Source: Mycobacteriaceae bacterium (GTDB lineage Bacteria; Pseudomonadota; Gammaproteobacteria; Burkholderiales; Burkholderiaceae_D). Taken from it: a stretch of 64,000 nucleotides of DNA. Location: the NCBI GenBank assembly GCA_903970145.1, contig CAJCHO010000058.1:41320-105319 (forward strand). Direction: 5' to 3'. Every line of letters begins with the position of its first letter. Within the stretch, counting starts at the first letter, position 1. A program made the translations under genes and the position numbers. A model generated the notes under the pieces. That model searched no databases, was not told where the DNA came from, and saw nothing but the letters and a program-made list of their open reading frames with translations. Below are positions 54,298 to 62,075 of this stretch, one piece after another.

Positions 54298-55524
54298 ATG
54301 CACGAAGAAGTCGTGGACGTTTTGATTATCGGGGCTGGACCCGCCGGCGCGGTCGCTGCCGGCCTGCTGCGCAAGCAGGGCCGCAGCGTACTGGTAATCG
54401 AGAAGGAACAGTTTCCGCGCTTTTCCATCGGCGAGAGTCTGCTGCCGCAAAGCATGACTTACCTGGAAGAGGCGGGTTTTTTGCGCGACGTCGTCGAGGC
54501 CGGTTTTCAGTACAAGAATGGCGCCTGCTTTGCGCGCGGCGAGCGCACGACTTCATTTGATTTTCGCGACAAGTTCTCGGCCGGATGGGGAACGACCTAT
54601 CAGGTCCAGCGGGCACAGTTTGATGACGTGCTGGCGCGCGCGGCGGCGCGCTGCGGTGCCGAGGTGCGCTATCGCCATCAGGTCGTTGCATTTCAAGCTG
54701 TGCCGCCAGGCGCATGGGTTGCCGTTGCGCCACTCGAGGGACATGCCTATCGGGTTAAAGCCGGCTTCGTGCTCGATGCCAGCGGTTTCGGGCGGGTGCT
54801 GTCGCGACTGCTCGACCTCGAAACACCGTCCGGATTTCCTTTGCGCACTGCCTATTTCACGCACGTCGAGGATCGCATCACCACACCGGGATTCGATCGC
54901 AACAAGATCCTCATCACGACCCATCCCGACCACGTCGACGTGTGGTTCTGGACCATCCCTTTTTCCAACGGGCGCGCCTCACTAGGCGTCGTGGCGAGGA
55001 GCGAGTTCTTTGAGGCACGCGAAGGCAGCGCACTCGAGCGCCTGCAGTCGATCCTCTCTGAGGCGCCGCACCTCGCGGCAAGTCTGAAGGATGCCCGCTG
55101 GGACACTCCGGTGCGCAGCCTCGCTGGCTACGCCGCCAACGTCAAAGCACTCTGGGGCGAGGGTTTCGCCCTGTTGGGCAATGCCGGAGAGTTCCTCGAT
55201 CCGGTGTTTTCGAGTGGCGTCACCATCGCCCTGAAGTCGGCAAGCCTCGCCGCCGCCGTATTGGCCCGGCGCTTTGCCGGTGAGCCTGTGAACTGGCAAA
55301 GCGAATACGCCGACCCCCTGCGCGCCGGAGTCAATACCTTTCGAGCCTTTGTTGAAAGCTGGTACGGCGGGGGCTTTCAGGACATCATTTTTCACCCCTC
55401 GCCAAGCCCCGACATCCGCCGCATGATCGCAGCGATTCTTGCTGGATATGCCTGGGATCGGGGCAATCCTTACGTCGCCGATCCGCATCGCCTGGGCATT
55501 CTGGAGCAGGTGTGCGCGCCCTGA
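54298..55524 (+). CDS. Flavin-dependent halogenase-like oxidoreductase
   Basis: A 408-residue FAD protein. GAGPAG at residues 12-17 binds FAD; FSIGESLLPQ and YQVQRAQFDDVL match flavin halogenases of the CndH type. WFWTIP at 216-221 is a full WxWxIP motif, the signature of flavin-dependent halogenases, and K73 (QYKNGACF) lies where the catalytic Lys is expected. Related monooxygenases share the fold, so activity is not certain. In xanthomonadins, brominated aryl polyenes, a similar gene sits in the cluster. It overlaps the next gene by 13 bases. Confidence 0.8.
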   Translation: MHEEVVDVLIIGAGPAGAVAAGLLRKQGRSVLVIEKEQFPRFSIGESLLPQSMTYLEEAGFLRDVVEAGFQYKNGACFARGERTTSFDFRDKFSAGWGTTYQVQRAQFDDVLARAAARCGAEVRYRHQVVAFQAVPPGAWVAVAPLEGHAYRVKAGFVLDASGFGRVLSRLLDLETPSGFPLRTAYFTHVEDRITTPGFDRNKILITTHPDHVDVWFWTIPFSNGRASLGVVARSEFFEAREGSALERLQSILSEAPHLAASLKDARWDTPVRSLAGYAANVKALWGEGFALLGNAGEFLDPVFSSGVTIALKSASLAAAVLARRFAGEPVNWQSEYADPLRAGVNTFRAFVESWYGGGFQDIIFHPSPSPDIRRMIAAILAGYAWDRGNPYVADPHRLGILEQVCAP

Positions 55525-56084
55525 GCCTTGCCTTGCTCGCCCTGGTCGGTGCCTGCGCTGCGCTACCCGATCAAACACGGGCCGTGCTGCCCGAACTGCG
55601 GCTGCCGCCCAGTAGCCTGGGCGCGAGCGTCAGTCTCGCGCAGCGCCTGAGCATCGCGCGCCTTCCGGGAACTAGTGACCAGGCCGCTGTCACCCAGCGT
55701 CAATTCGACGTCCTCTTGGAAATTGATGCGCACCAGTTGCGCCTGGCTGGCTTCTCGCTCGGCGAGCGCATCATCACGCTGACCTGGGACGGCACGCAAT
55801 TGACGAGCGAGCGCCATCCCCTGTTACCGGCCGATCTGGACGTAGCGCGCGTGCTGCGCGACATCGAGCTCGTCTACTGGCCGACCGCCGTCCTGCAGTC
55901 GGCTCTGCCGCCTGACTGGGTGCTAAGCGATTCCGCGCAGCAACGCAGCCTCAGCTATCGCGGCACCCCGGAAGTGGTCGTGCGCTATGGCGACAAGGCA
56001 CGCTGGACGGGGCGCGCGGAACTAGACAATCGCCTCGAGAAATACCTGCTGTCCATCGAATCGACGCCGCTTTCGGAGCATTGA
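55512..56084 (+). CDS. apeN: DUF3261 lipoprotein of the pigment cluster
   Basis: A 190-residue lipoprotein with a short signal and lipobox LVGAC (Cys at residue 15), starting from GTG within the halogenase-like gene. DUF3261 features include VLLEIDAHQLRLAGFSLGERIITLTWDG and VLRDIELVYWP. It is probably an outer-membrane component of the pigment's final transfer. Function unproven. Confidence 0.87.
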   Translation: MRALSLALLALVGACAALPDQTRAVLPELRLPPSSLGASVSLAQRLSIARLPGTSDQAAVTQRQFDVLLEIDAHQLRLAGFSLGERIITLTWDGTQLTSERHPLLPADLDVARVLRDIELVYWPTAVLQSALPPDWVLSDSAQQRSLSYRGTPEVVVRYGDKARWTGRAELDNRLEKYLLSIESTPLSEH

Positions 56085-56087
56085 GTC

Positions 56088-57299
56088 ATGGCGCCTGCGG
56101 TTTACCTCAATACTCTTGGCATCACCTGCGCACTGGGCAACGACGTAACGAGCGTGCGCAGCGCGCTCTATGCCGCCACACCCGGGGGCGTTCGGCCCAG
56201 TGCCGGCCCCAACGGACGGCAGCTCTGTCTGGGTCGGGTCACTGCCGATACATCGGGGATGAGCGAGCTGCCGATTCCTTTTCGCAGTCGCAACAATGCC
56301 CTTTTGCTGGCCACCCTAAAGCAGCTTCGCGGCGCAGTCGATGACGCGGTGGCGCGCTACGGGGCACATCGCGTCGGCGTCGTGATCGGCACCAGCACCT
56401 CGGGTGTCGCCGAGGGTGAAGCCGGTATCGCCCTTCAGGTGGCGACGGGCAAACTGCCGGCCAATTACGACGTGGCGCAACAGGAGATGGGCTCCCCGGC
56501 AATGGCTCTGGCGACCCTCCTGCAGCTGGCCGGGCCCGCACACGTTGTCTCGACCGCCTGTTCGTCAAGCGCCAAGGCCATCGCCAGCGGTGCCCGCCTC
56601 TTGCGTGCCGGCATGTGTGATGCGGTCATTGTCGGGGGCATGGATGCCCTGTGCGATTTCGTCATCACCGGTTTCTCGGCGCTCGATTCGGTCAGTCCCG
56701 AGCGTTGCAATCCGCTGTCAAGAAATCGCTGTGGAATTAACCTCGGCGAGGGCGGTGCCCTGTTCCTGATGAGCCGCGAGCCGGGGCCGGTGCTCCTCGC
56801 CGGATGGGGCGAGTCCTCCGACGCCCACCATATCTCGGCCCCGGCACCCGATGGTCGCGGCGCCCTCGATTCGATGCGCCAGGCGCTAAGGCGCGCGCAA
56901 CTGGATGCCGGCGAGATCGACTACATCAATCTGCACGGGACGGCCACACCCCAAAACGATGCCATGGAATGCCTCGCGATCGATGCCCTGTTCGGCTGCG
57001 ATGTCGCGGTGAGTTCCACCAAACCCTTGACCGGACACGCTCTGGGTGGTGCGGGCGCGCTGGAATGCGCGCTGTGCTGGCTCGCCCTGGTCGATAATCC
57101 TGCGGGCCGCATGCCGCCCCATTGGTGGGATGGTGAGCGCGATCCGGCCCTGCCGGCCGTGCGGATCGCCGAGCCTGGCAGCCAGTTGGGTCGGCCGATG
57201 AACTACGCATTGAGCAATTCATTTGCATTTGGCGGCTCGAATGCCACGCTGATCCTCGCCCGTAGCGACGAGTCGGGTGCATTCGCAGGGGGAGCGTGA
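56088..57299 (+). CDS. apeO: APE beta-ketoacyl-ACP synthase (KS partner of CLF)
   Basis: A 403-residue ketosynthase. The Cys nucleophile is in VSTACSSSAKAI and the two His sites in NLHGTATPQND and KPLTGHALGGAGA, so Cys-His-His is complete. It should form the heterodimer with the chain-length factor at 44559 and elongate the polyene. It starts three bases after the DUF3261 stop, and its stop shares one base with the next ATG. Confidence 0.95.
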   Translation: MAPAVYLNTLGITCALGNDVTSVRSALYAATPGGVRPSAGPNGRQLCLGRVTADTSGMSELPIPFRSRNNALLLATLKQLRGAVDDAVARYGAHRVGVVIGTSTSGVAEGEAGIALQVATGKLPANYDVAQQEMGSPAMALATLLQLAGPAHVVSTACSSSAKAIASGARLLRAGMCDAVIVGGMDALCDFVITGFSALDSVSPERCNPLSRNRCGINLGEGGALFLMSREPGPVLLAGWGESSDAHHISAPAPDGRGALDSMRQALRRAQLDAGEIDYINLHGTATPQNDAMECLAIDALFGCDVAVSSTKPLTGHALGGAGALECALCWLALVDNPAGRMPPHWWDGERDPALPAVRIAEPGSQLGRPMNYALSNSFAFGGSNATLILARSDESGAFAGGA

Positions 57300-57763
57300 T
57301 GCGCGTACCAGTGCAATTTCCGATCGAGGAGATCGTGCCGCACTCGGGCCCGATGTGCCTGATCGGCCGGGCCGTTGAAGGTGATGCCGACAGTATGGTG
57401 TGCGAACTGACGATCGACGACAGCGGCCTGTTTTGTACCGAGCAAGGGGTTGGTGCCTGGGTCGGACTTGAGTACATGGCCCAGACCGTCGCCGCCTGGT
57501 CGGGCTGGCACGCACGCCTGTCAGGCACGACCCCCAAGCTTGGCTTTCTGGTCGGCGCGCGACGCTACGACTGCAAGCGCCAATGGTTTGCGCCCGGCGA
57601 AACCCTGCGCATCGAGGTAGTGCGGGGTTTTGAGGCTGACAACGGGCTGGCCGCCTTCGAATGCCGCATCGAGATCGAGGGACAGGAAGTGGCCAGCACC
57701 CAATTGAAGGTCTTCGAGCCTCGCGAAGCGGGCGAGTTCCTCGATGGAGAAGGCCTTGCCTAA
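57299..57763 (+). CDS. apeP: APE hotdog dehydratase subunit
   Basis: A 154-residue hotdog-fold protein of the FabZ/ApeP type: FPIEEIVPHSGPMCLIGRA and GLEYMAQTVAAWSGWHARL. It should dimerise with the ApeI-like domain fused to the ligase at 47171 to dehydrate each new hydroxyacyl unit. It overlaps the ketoreductase gene by 20 bases. Confidence 0.92.
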   Translation: MRVPVQFPIEEIVPHSGPMCLIGRAVEGDADSMVCELTIDDSGLFCTEQGVGAWVGLEYMAQTVAAWSGWHARLSGTTPKLGFLVGARRYDCKRQWFAPGETLRIEVVRGFEADNGLAAFECRIEIEGQEVASTQLKVFEPREAGEFLDGEGLA

Positions 57764-58487
57764 GGACAGCGTCCTCATCACCGGAGCCAGTCGCGGGATC
57801 GGTCGCTCGATCGCGCTGCGTCTGGCGCGCGACGGCTTTGATGTCATCTTGCACTGCAACAGCGGGCGCGCGCAAACCGAGGAACTGGCGAGCGGAATTC
57901 GCGCCCAGGGGAATGCCGCACGGGTGCTCCAGTTCGATATCAGTGATCGCGAAAAGACCGCATCGCTGCTCCTCGCAGACATCGAGGCCCATGGCTGCTA
58001 CTACGGGGTAGTCTGCAATGCCGGGATCGCCCTCGATAACACCTTTGCGGCGATGCCCGGCGAGGATTGGGATGCCGTATTGCGTACCAATCTCGACGGT
58101 TTCTACAACGTATTACAGCCACTCACCATGCCCATGGTGCGGCGCCGCAAGCCAGGTCGGATTGTCACCCTGTCGTCGGTCTCGGGCATCATAGGCAACC
58201 GCGGACAAGTAAACTACAGCGCTTCCAAGGCGGGCATCATCGGAGCGACCAAGGCCCTCGCAGTCGAGTTGGCAAGCCGGGAGATCACGGTCAACTGCGT
58301 CGCACCCGGACTGATCCAGACCGACATGCTGCCGCAGGAGATCGTTGATGAGGCCTTAAAAATCATCCCGGCGCGCCGCGTGGGACAACCCGAAGAGGTT
58401 GCCGCAGTGGTCAGCTTCTTGATGGGCGAGGATGCGGCCTACATCACGCGACAGGTGATCTCGGTCAACGGGGGAATGGTGGGATGA
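57744..58487 (+). CDS. apeQ: APE beta-ketoacyl-ACP reductase (FabG-like)
   Basis: A 247-residue SDR ketoreductase: cofactor motif TGASRGIG, VCNAGIALD, Ser in TLSSVSGIIGNRGQ, catalytic YSASKAG and ISVNGGMVG at the end. It reduces each beta-keto intermediate. Coupled to both neighbours by overlapping codons. Confidence 0.95.
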   Translation: MEKALPKDSVLITGASRGIGRSIALRLARDGFDVILHCNSGRAQTEELASGIRAQGNAARVLQFDISDREKTASLLLADIEAHGCYYGVVCNAGIALDNTFAAMPGEDWDAVLRTNLDGFYNVLQPLTMPMVRRRKPGRIVTLSSVSGIIGNRGQVNYSASKAGIIGATKALAVELASREITVNCVAPGLIQTDMLPQEIVDEALKIIPARRVGQPEEVAAVVSFLMGEDAAYITRQVISVNGGMVG

Positions 58488-59719
58488 AGCGAGTTGTCGT
58501 CACGGGTTTTGGCGCATTGAGTCCGTTGGGGCATGACTGGCTCACCGTCGAGGCGCGTTTGCGCGAGCGGCGCAACGCCGTCCAGGTGATGCCGGGCTGG
58601 TGTGAATACGAGGGTCTCAATACGCGGGTGGGCGCGCCTGCGGCCGCCTTCGAGTTGCCAACCGAGCGCTACAACCGCAAGACCCTGCGCAGCATGGGGC
58701 GCGTCGCCGTCATGGCCACGCGCGCCAGTGATATCGCACTGCGCGATGCGGGCCTGATTGATGACCCGCTGCTCAGGAGCGGGCAGCTCGGCATCTCCTA
58801 TGGCTCCTCGGCCGGCACGCCGTCGGCGATCGGCGATTTCGGGCGCATGCTCGCCGAAAAATCCACCGAGGGTATCAACGCCACGACCTACATCAAGATG
58901 ATGTCGCATACGGCACCGGTCAATATCGGTGTGTTTTTTGGCATCACCGGGCGTATCGTTACGACCAGCAGCGCCTGTACCTCGGGCAGTCAGGGAATCG
59001 GTTACGCCTACGAAATGATCCAGAGCGGCCGCCAGATCGCCATGCTCGCTGGCGGCGCCGAAGAACTCGATCCGACCGAAGCAGCCGTCTTCGATACCCT
59101 GTTCGCGACCAGTGTCCAGCATAACGCGACACCCGCCCTGACTCCGCGGCCCTTTGACGTCAATCGCGACGGGCTCGTGCTCGGCGAAGGAGCCGCCACC
59201 CTCGTACTTGAGGAACTCGAGCACGCGCGTGCGCGCGGCGCAACCATCTATGCCGAAATGATCGGCTTTGGCACCAACAGCGACGGCACGCACGTCACGC
59301 ATCCCAACGCCCAGACCATGGCCGATGCAATGCGCCTGGCCCTGGCAGACGCTGCGCTTGCGCCCGATGAGATCCAGTACGTGAACGCCCACGGTACCGC
59401 GACCGAGCAGGGCGACGTCGCCGAAACCCAGGCAACGCGCGCTGTGTTCGGTGAGCGCATGCCGATTTCATCACTCAAGAGCTATATGGGACATACGCTG
59501 GGCGCCTGCGGCGCACTCGAGGCGTGGATGACTATCGAGATGATGCGCTCGGGATGGTTCGCACCGACCCTGAATCTGGATCGCCTGGATCCGCAATGCG
59601 CAGAATTGGACTACATCACCGGCACCGGACGCGCGCTGGAAGCCGATGTGGTCATGAGCAACAACTTTGCCTTCGGCGGCATCAACACCTCGCTGATCTT
59701 TCGCCGCTGGAGCACATGA
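58484..59719 (+). CDS. apeR: APE second beta-ketoacyl-ACP synthase
   Basis: A 411-residue FabF/FabB-type ketosynthase with the active site TTSSACTSGSQGIGYAYE, NAHGTATEQGD and SSLKSYMGHTLGACG, so the triad is complete. It is distinct from the KS at 56088 and may do the first or a separate condensation. ATGA overlap with the ketoreductase. Confidence 0.95.
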   Translation: MKRVVVTGFGALSPLGHDWLTVEARLRERRNAVQVMPGWCEYEGLNTRVGAPAAAFELPTERYNRKTLRSMGRVAVMATRASDIALRDAGLIDDPLLRSGQLGISYGSSAGTPSAIGDFGRMLAEKSTEGINATTYIKMMSHTAPVNIGVFFGITGRIVTTSSACTSGSQGIGYAYEMIQSGRQIAMLAGGAEELDPTEAAVFDTLFATSVQHNATPALTPRPFDVNRDGLVLGEGAATLVLEELEHARARGATIYAEMIGFGTNSDGTHVTHPNAQTMADAMRLALADAALAPDEIQYVNAHGTATEQGDVAETQATRAVFGERMPISSLKSYMGHTLGACGALEAWMTIEMMRSGWFAPTLNLDRLDPQCAELDYITGTGRALEADVVMSNNFAFGGINTSLIFRRWST

Positions 59720-60462
59720 TCGCGGCGCTCGCGGGCGGGCAGGACCTGGCCGTGCCCGTCGGATGCGGTAACTTCGCGCCACCCCGGGTACTGATGGGCA
59801 GGCTTGAGGCCTTGGCCGATGAATTGGAGCGGCCGGATCATCCCTGGCTTGGTGCGGGCGAACGCACGCGCCTGACCGCAATCACTTCGCAGCGCCGGCG
59901 CGAACAGTTTCTTGCCGGCCGCATCCTGGCGCGGCGCCTCTTGTGCGATGCTCTGGGCGGCTGCGCAGCGGACTGGCCACTCTCGGTCAACGCACACGGA
60001 AAACCGACCCTGCCGAACCGTCCTGATATCCATGTCTCGATCACGCACAGCGGACCCTTCGTGGCCTGCGCAGTGGGCAATGCCGAACTCGGGCTCGATG
60101 TCGAACTTATCGAGCCGCGCCGCCACACTGAAGACCTGATCAGGATGACCTGCAATGCCGCCGAGCTGGCCCAGCTCGATGACTTGCGTGACTCTGAGCG
60201 TGCTCTGCATTTCATTGGCATCTGGACCGTCAAGGAGGCCGCTCTAAAGCAATCCGGCGAGGCATTCAGCGTGGCGCAACTGTCCCGCATCAGGTGGCGT
60301 TTTGCACAAGCCGCCGACGCGACGATTACGAGCTGGTACTTCGGGAACCAGCGGATGGTGCTCTCGCTCGCCAGTCGCGAGGCGGCGCACGCGCAGCTGG
60401 AACTGCCGCCAGCATGTACATCTACCGGCATCGAGTGGCGGGTACTGGAAGAGGCCCTATGA
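59716..60462 (+). CDS. 4'-phosphopantetheinyl transferase of the pigment cluster
   Basis: A 248-residue Sfp-type transferase that loads the coenzyme A arm onto ACPs. Metal site LGLDVELIE and WTVKEAALKQ are the family signatures; RREQFLAGRILARRLL and HGKPTLP are upstream blocks. The ATG overlaps the KS stop. Its place in the operon suggests it serves the two local ACPs. Confidence 0.93.
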   Translation: MIAALAGGQDLAVPVGCGNFAPPRVLMGRLEALADELERPDHPWLGAGERTRLTAITSQRRREQFLAGRILARRLLCDALGGCAADWPLSVNAHGKPTLPNRPDIHVSITHSGPFVACAVGNAELGLDVELIEPRRHTEDLIRMTCNAAELAQLDDLRDSERALHFIGIWTVKEAALKQSGEAFSVAQLSRIRWRFAQAADATITSWYFGNQRMVLSLASREAAHAQLELPPACTSTGIEWRVLEEAL

Positions 60463-61316
60463 AAGCAGCACAGATCGTGGGCGCGAGCCTGGGGGTGGTC
60501 CTCATCTCCCTGTCCGGCCACGTGCGGGCCCAGGCGGTACCGGATCCTGAACCCCAGTGGGAACTCGGTGCGGGCATCGGCGTGCTGAGCCTTGCCGACT
60601 ATCCGGGCTCGAATCACCAGCACGAATACCTGCTGCCGCTACCCTATATTGTCTACCGGGGTGACAGCCTCACGGCGGATCGCGAAGGGGTGCGCGAACG
60701 CCTCTTTGGCAGTGACGCGTTCGAGCTCGAAATGAGCATGTCGGGCTCAGCGCCCGTGAGAAGCGCCGATGATCCGGCGCGGGCCGGGATGCCTAACCTC
60801 GATCCGACCTTCGAAGCCGGTCCGCTCGTGCGCTGGCATCTGACTCCCCGTGACGCACCGGACTATCAGGTGGACATCCGCCTGCCGGTGCGCTTTGTGG
60901 TCGCCATCGACAGCAGTCGCGTCTACTACGTTGGCAGCGTGTTTTCACCGGCCGTGAATTTTGACAGCAAGCGCGTCATCGGCAACGACTGGAATCTGGG
61001 TGTGAACGTTGGACCCTCGTTTGCGAACCGCGCCTACGACGCCTATTACTATTCGGTGGCGGCGCCCTACGTTACCGCCGAGCGTCCGCTCTATTCGGCG
61101 CGCGGCGGCTACAGCGGAATGCAGATCACCACGGCTGTATCGCGCGAGCGCGGCAACTACTGGGTTGGCGCCTTCGTGCGCGTGAACGATATTGCCGGTA
61201 CCGTGTTTCGCGACAGTCCGCTGATACGCCAGTCGGTCGCGGCCTCAGCCGGCATCGGCTTTGCCTACATTTTTGCCAAATCAAGCAACTACGTCGACGC
61301 CAGCGGCAAGCCCTAG
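60459..61316 (+). CDS. MipA/OmpV family outer-membrane protein
   Basis: A 285-residue predicted beta-barrel with a signal peptide (about residues 1-25, ending VRAQA). Family features are ELGAGIGVLSLADYPGSNHQHEYLLPLPYIVYRGD and GFAYIFAKSSNYV at the C terminus. ATGA overlaps the transferase stop, making it the last gene of the pigment operon. It may receive or anchor the pigment in the outer membrane; this is inference from location. Confidence 0.9.
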   Translation: MKAAQIVGASLGVVLISLSGHVRAQAVPDPEPQWELGAGIGVLSLADYPGSNHQHEYLLPLPYIVYRGDSLTADREGVRERLFGSDAFELEMSMSGSAPVRSADDPARAGMPNLDPTFEAGPLVRWHLTPRDAPDYQVDIRLPVRFVVAIDSSRVYYVGSVFSPAVNFDSKRVIGNDWNLGVNVGPSFANRAYDAYYYSVAAPYVTAERPLYSARGGYSGMQITTAVSRERGNYWVGAFVRVNDIAGTVFRDSPLIRQSVAASAGIGFAYIFAKSSNYVDASGKP

Positions 61317-61963
61317 CAAGCGTGGCGACCCTGCCACCAGGCACGCAGCGCGCCCGCGGCCAGCGGAATCAGCGAGACCACCACGACCGCCAGCATGATT
61401 CCCGCCAGATTTTTCTGCACGATGGGCATATTGCCAAAGAAGTATCCGGACACCACGAAGCCGGCCACCCAGATCACCCCACCGAGAACGTTCCAGAGCT
61501 GAAAGCGCAGATGGTTCATGCTGCCCACACCGGCGACAAAAGGGGCGAAGGTGCGCACAAAGGGCATGAAGCGAGCCAGTGTCACGGTCGCCGCGCCATA
61601 GCGCTCGAAGTAGGAGTGCGTCTTCAGCAGCGCCGCACGATTGAACCAGCGCGACTGCTCCCAGTGGAACACACGCGGCCCGATCCAGCGACCGATCCAG
61701 TAGTTCGAGGTATTGCCGAGCGTGGCCGCCAGGGTCAGCACCACTACCAGGATGGGCGCGTCCATGCCGCCGATTGCGGCGATCGCGCCCGCCACGAACA
61801 ACAGCGAGTCGCCCGGCAGAAACGGCGTCACCACGAACCCGGTCTCCGAGAAAATGATGGCAAACAGGATCGCGTAGACCCAGGTGCCAAAACGGGCTAC
61901 GCCGTCGGCCAGGTGCACGTCCAGGTGAAGAACGTAACGCACGGCCTCAACAATCATGTCCAA
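61313..61963 (-). CDS. DedA family membrane protein
   Basis: A 216-residue SNARE-associated/DedA protein, thought to scramble or recycle undecaprenyl phosphate and phospholipids. Family motifs: FSETGFVVTPFLPGDSLLFVAG and TLARFMPFVRTFAPFVAGVGSM. It converges on the MipA gene with a four-base overlap. ATGs at 61963 and 61957 compete as start. Confidence 0.93.
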   Translation of the reverse strand: MDMIVEAVRYVLHLDVHLADGVARFGTWVYAILFAIIFSETGFVVTPFLPGDSLLFVAGAIAAIGGMDAPILVVVLTLAATLGNTSNYWIGRWIGPRVFHWEQSRWFNRAALLKTHSYFERYGAATVTLARFMPFVRTFAPFVAGVGSMNHLRFQLWNVLGGVIWVAGFVVSGYFFGNMPIVQKNLAGIMLAVVVVSLIPLAAGALRAWWQGRHAC

Positions 61964-62063
61964 GACGGGCTCCCGCAGTCAAGTACCGTGATGTTACCCG
62001 AGCTTTCGTCTCGGGCCGGCCGAGCGGCGCGAGGCGCCTGCAAGGGGCTGACGGCGCGCGGAA

Positions 62064-62069
62064 TATAAT
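62064..62069 (+). promoter_or_regulatory. TATAAT element six bases before mutL
   Basis: A perfect TATAAT ends seven bases before the mutL ATG at 62076, so the predicted transcript would begin at or within the start codon. No good -35 is seen. Either mutL is leaderless from this promoter or the match is chance. Confidence 0.35.
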
Positions 62070-62075
62070 CCGTCC

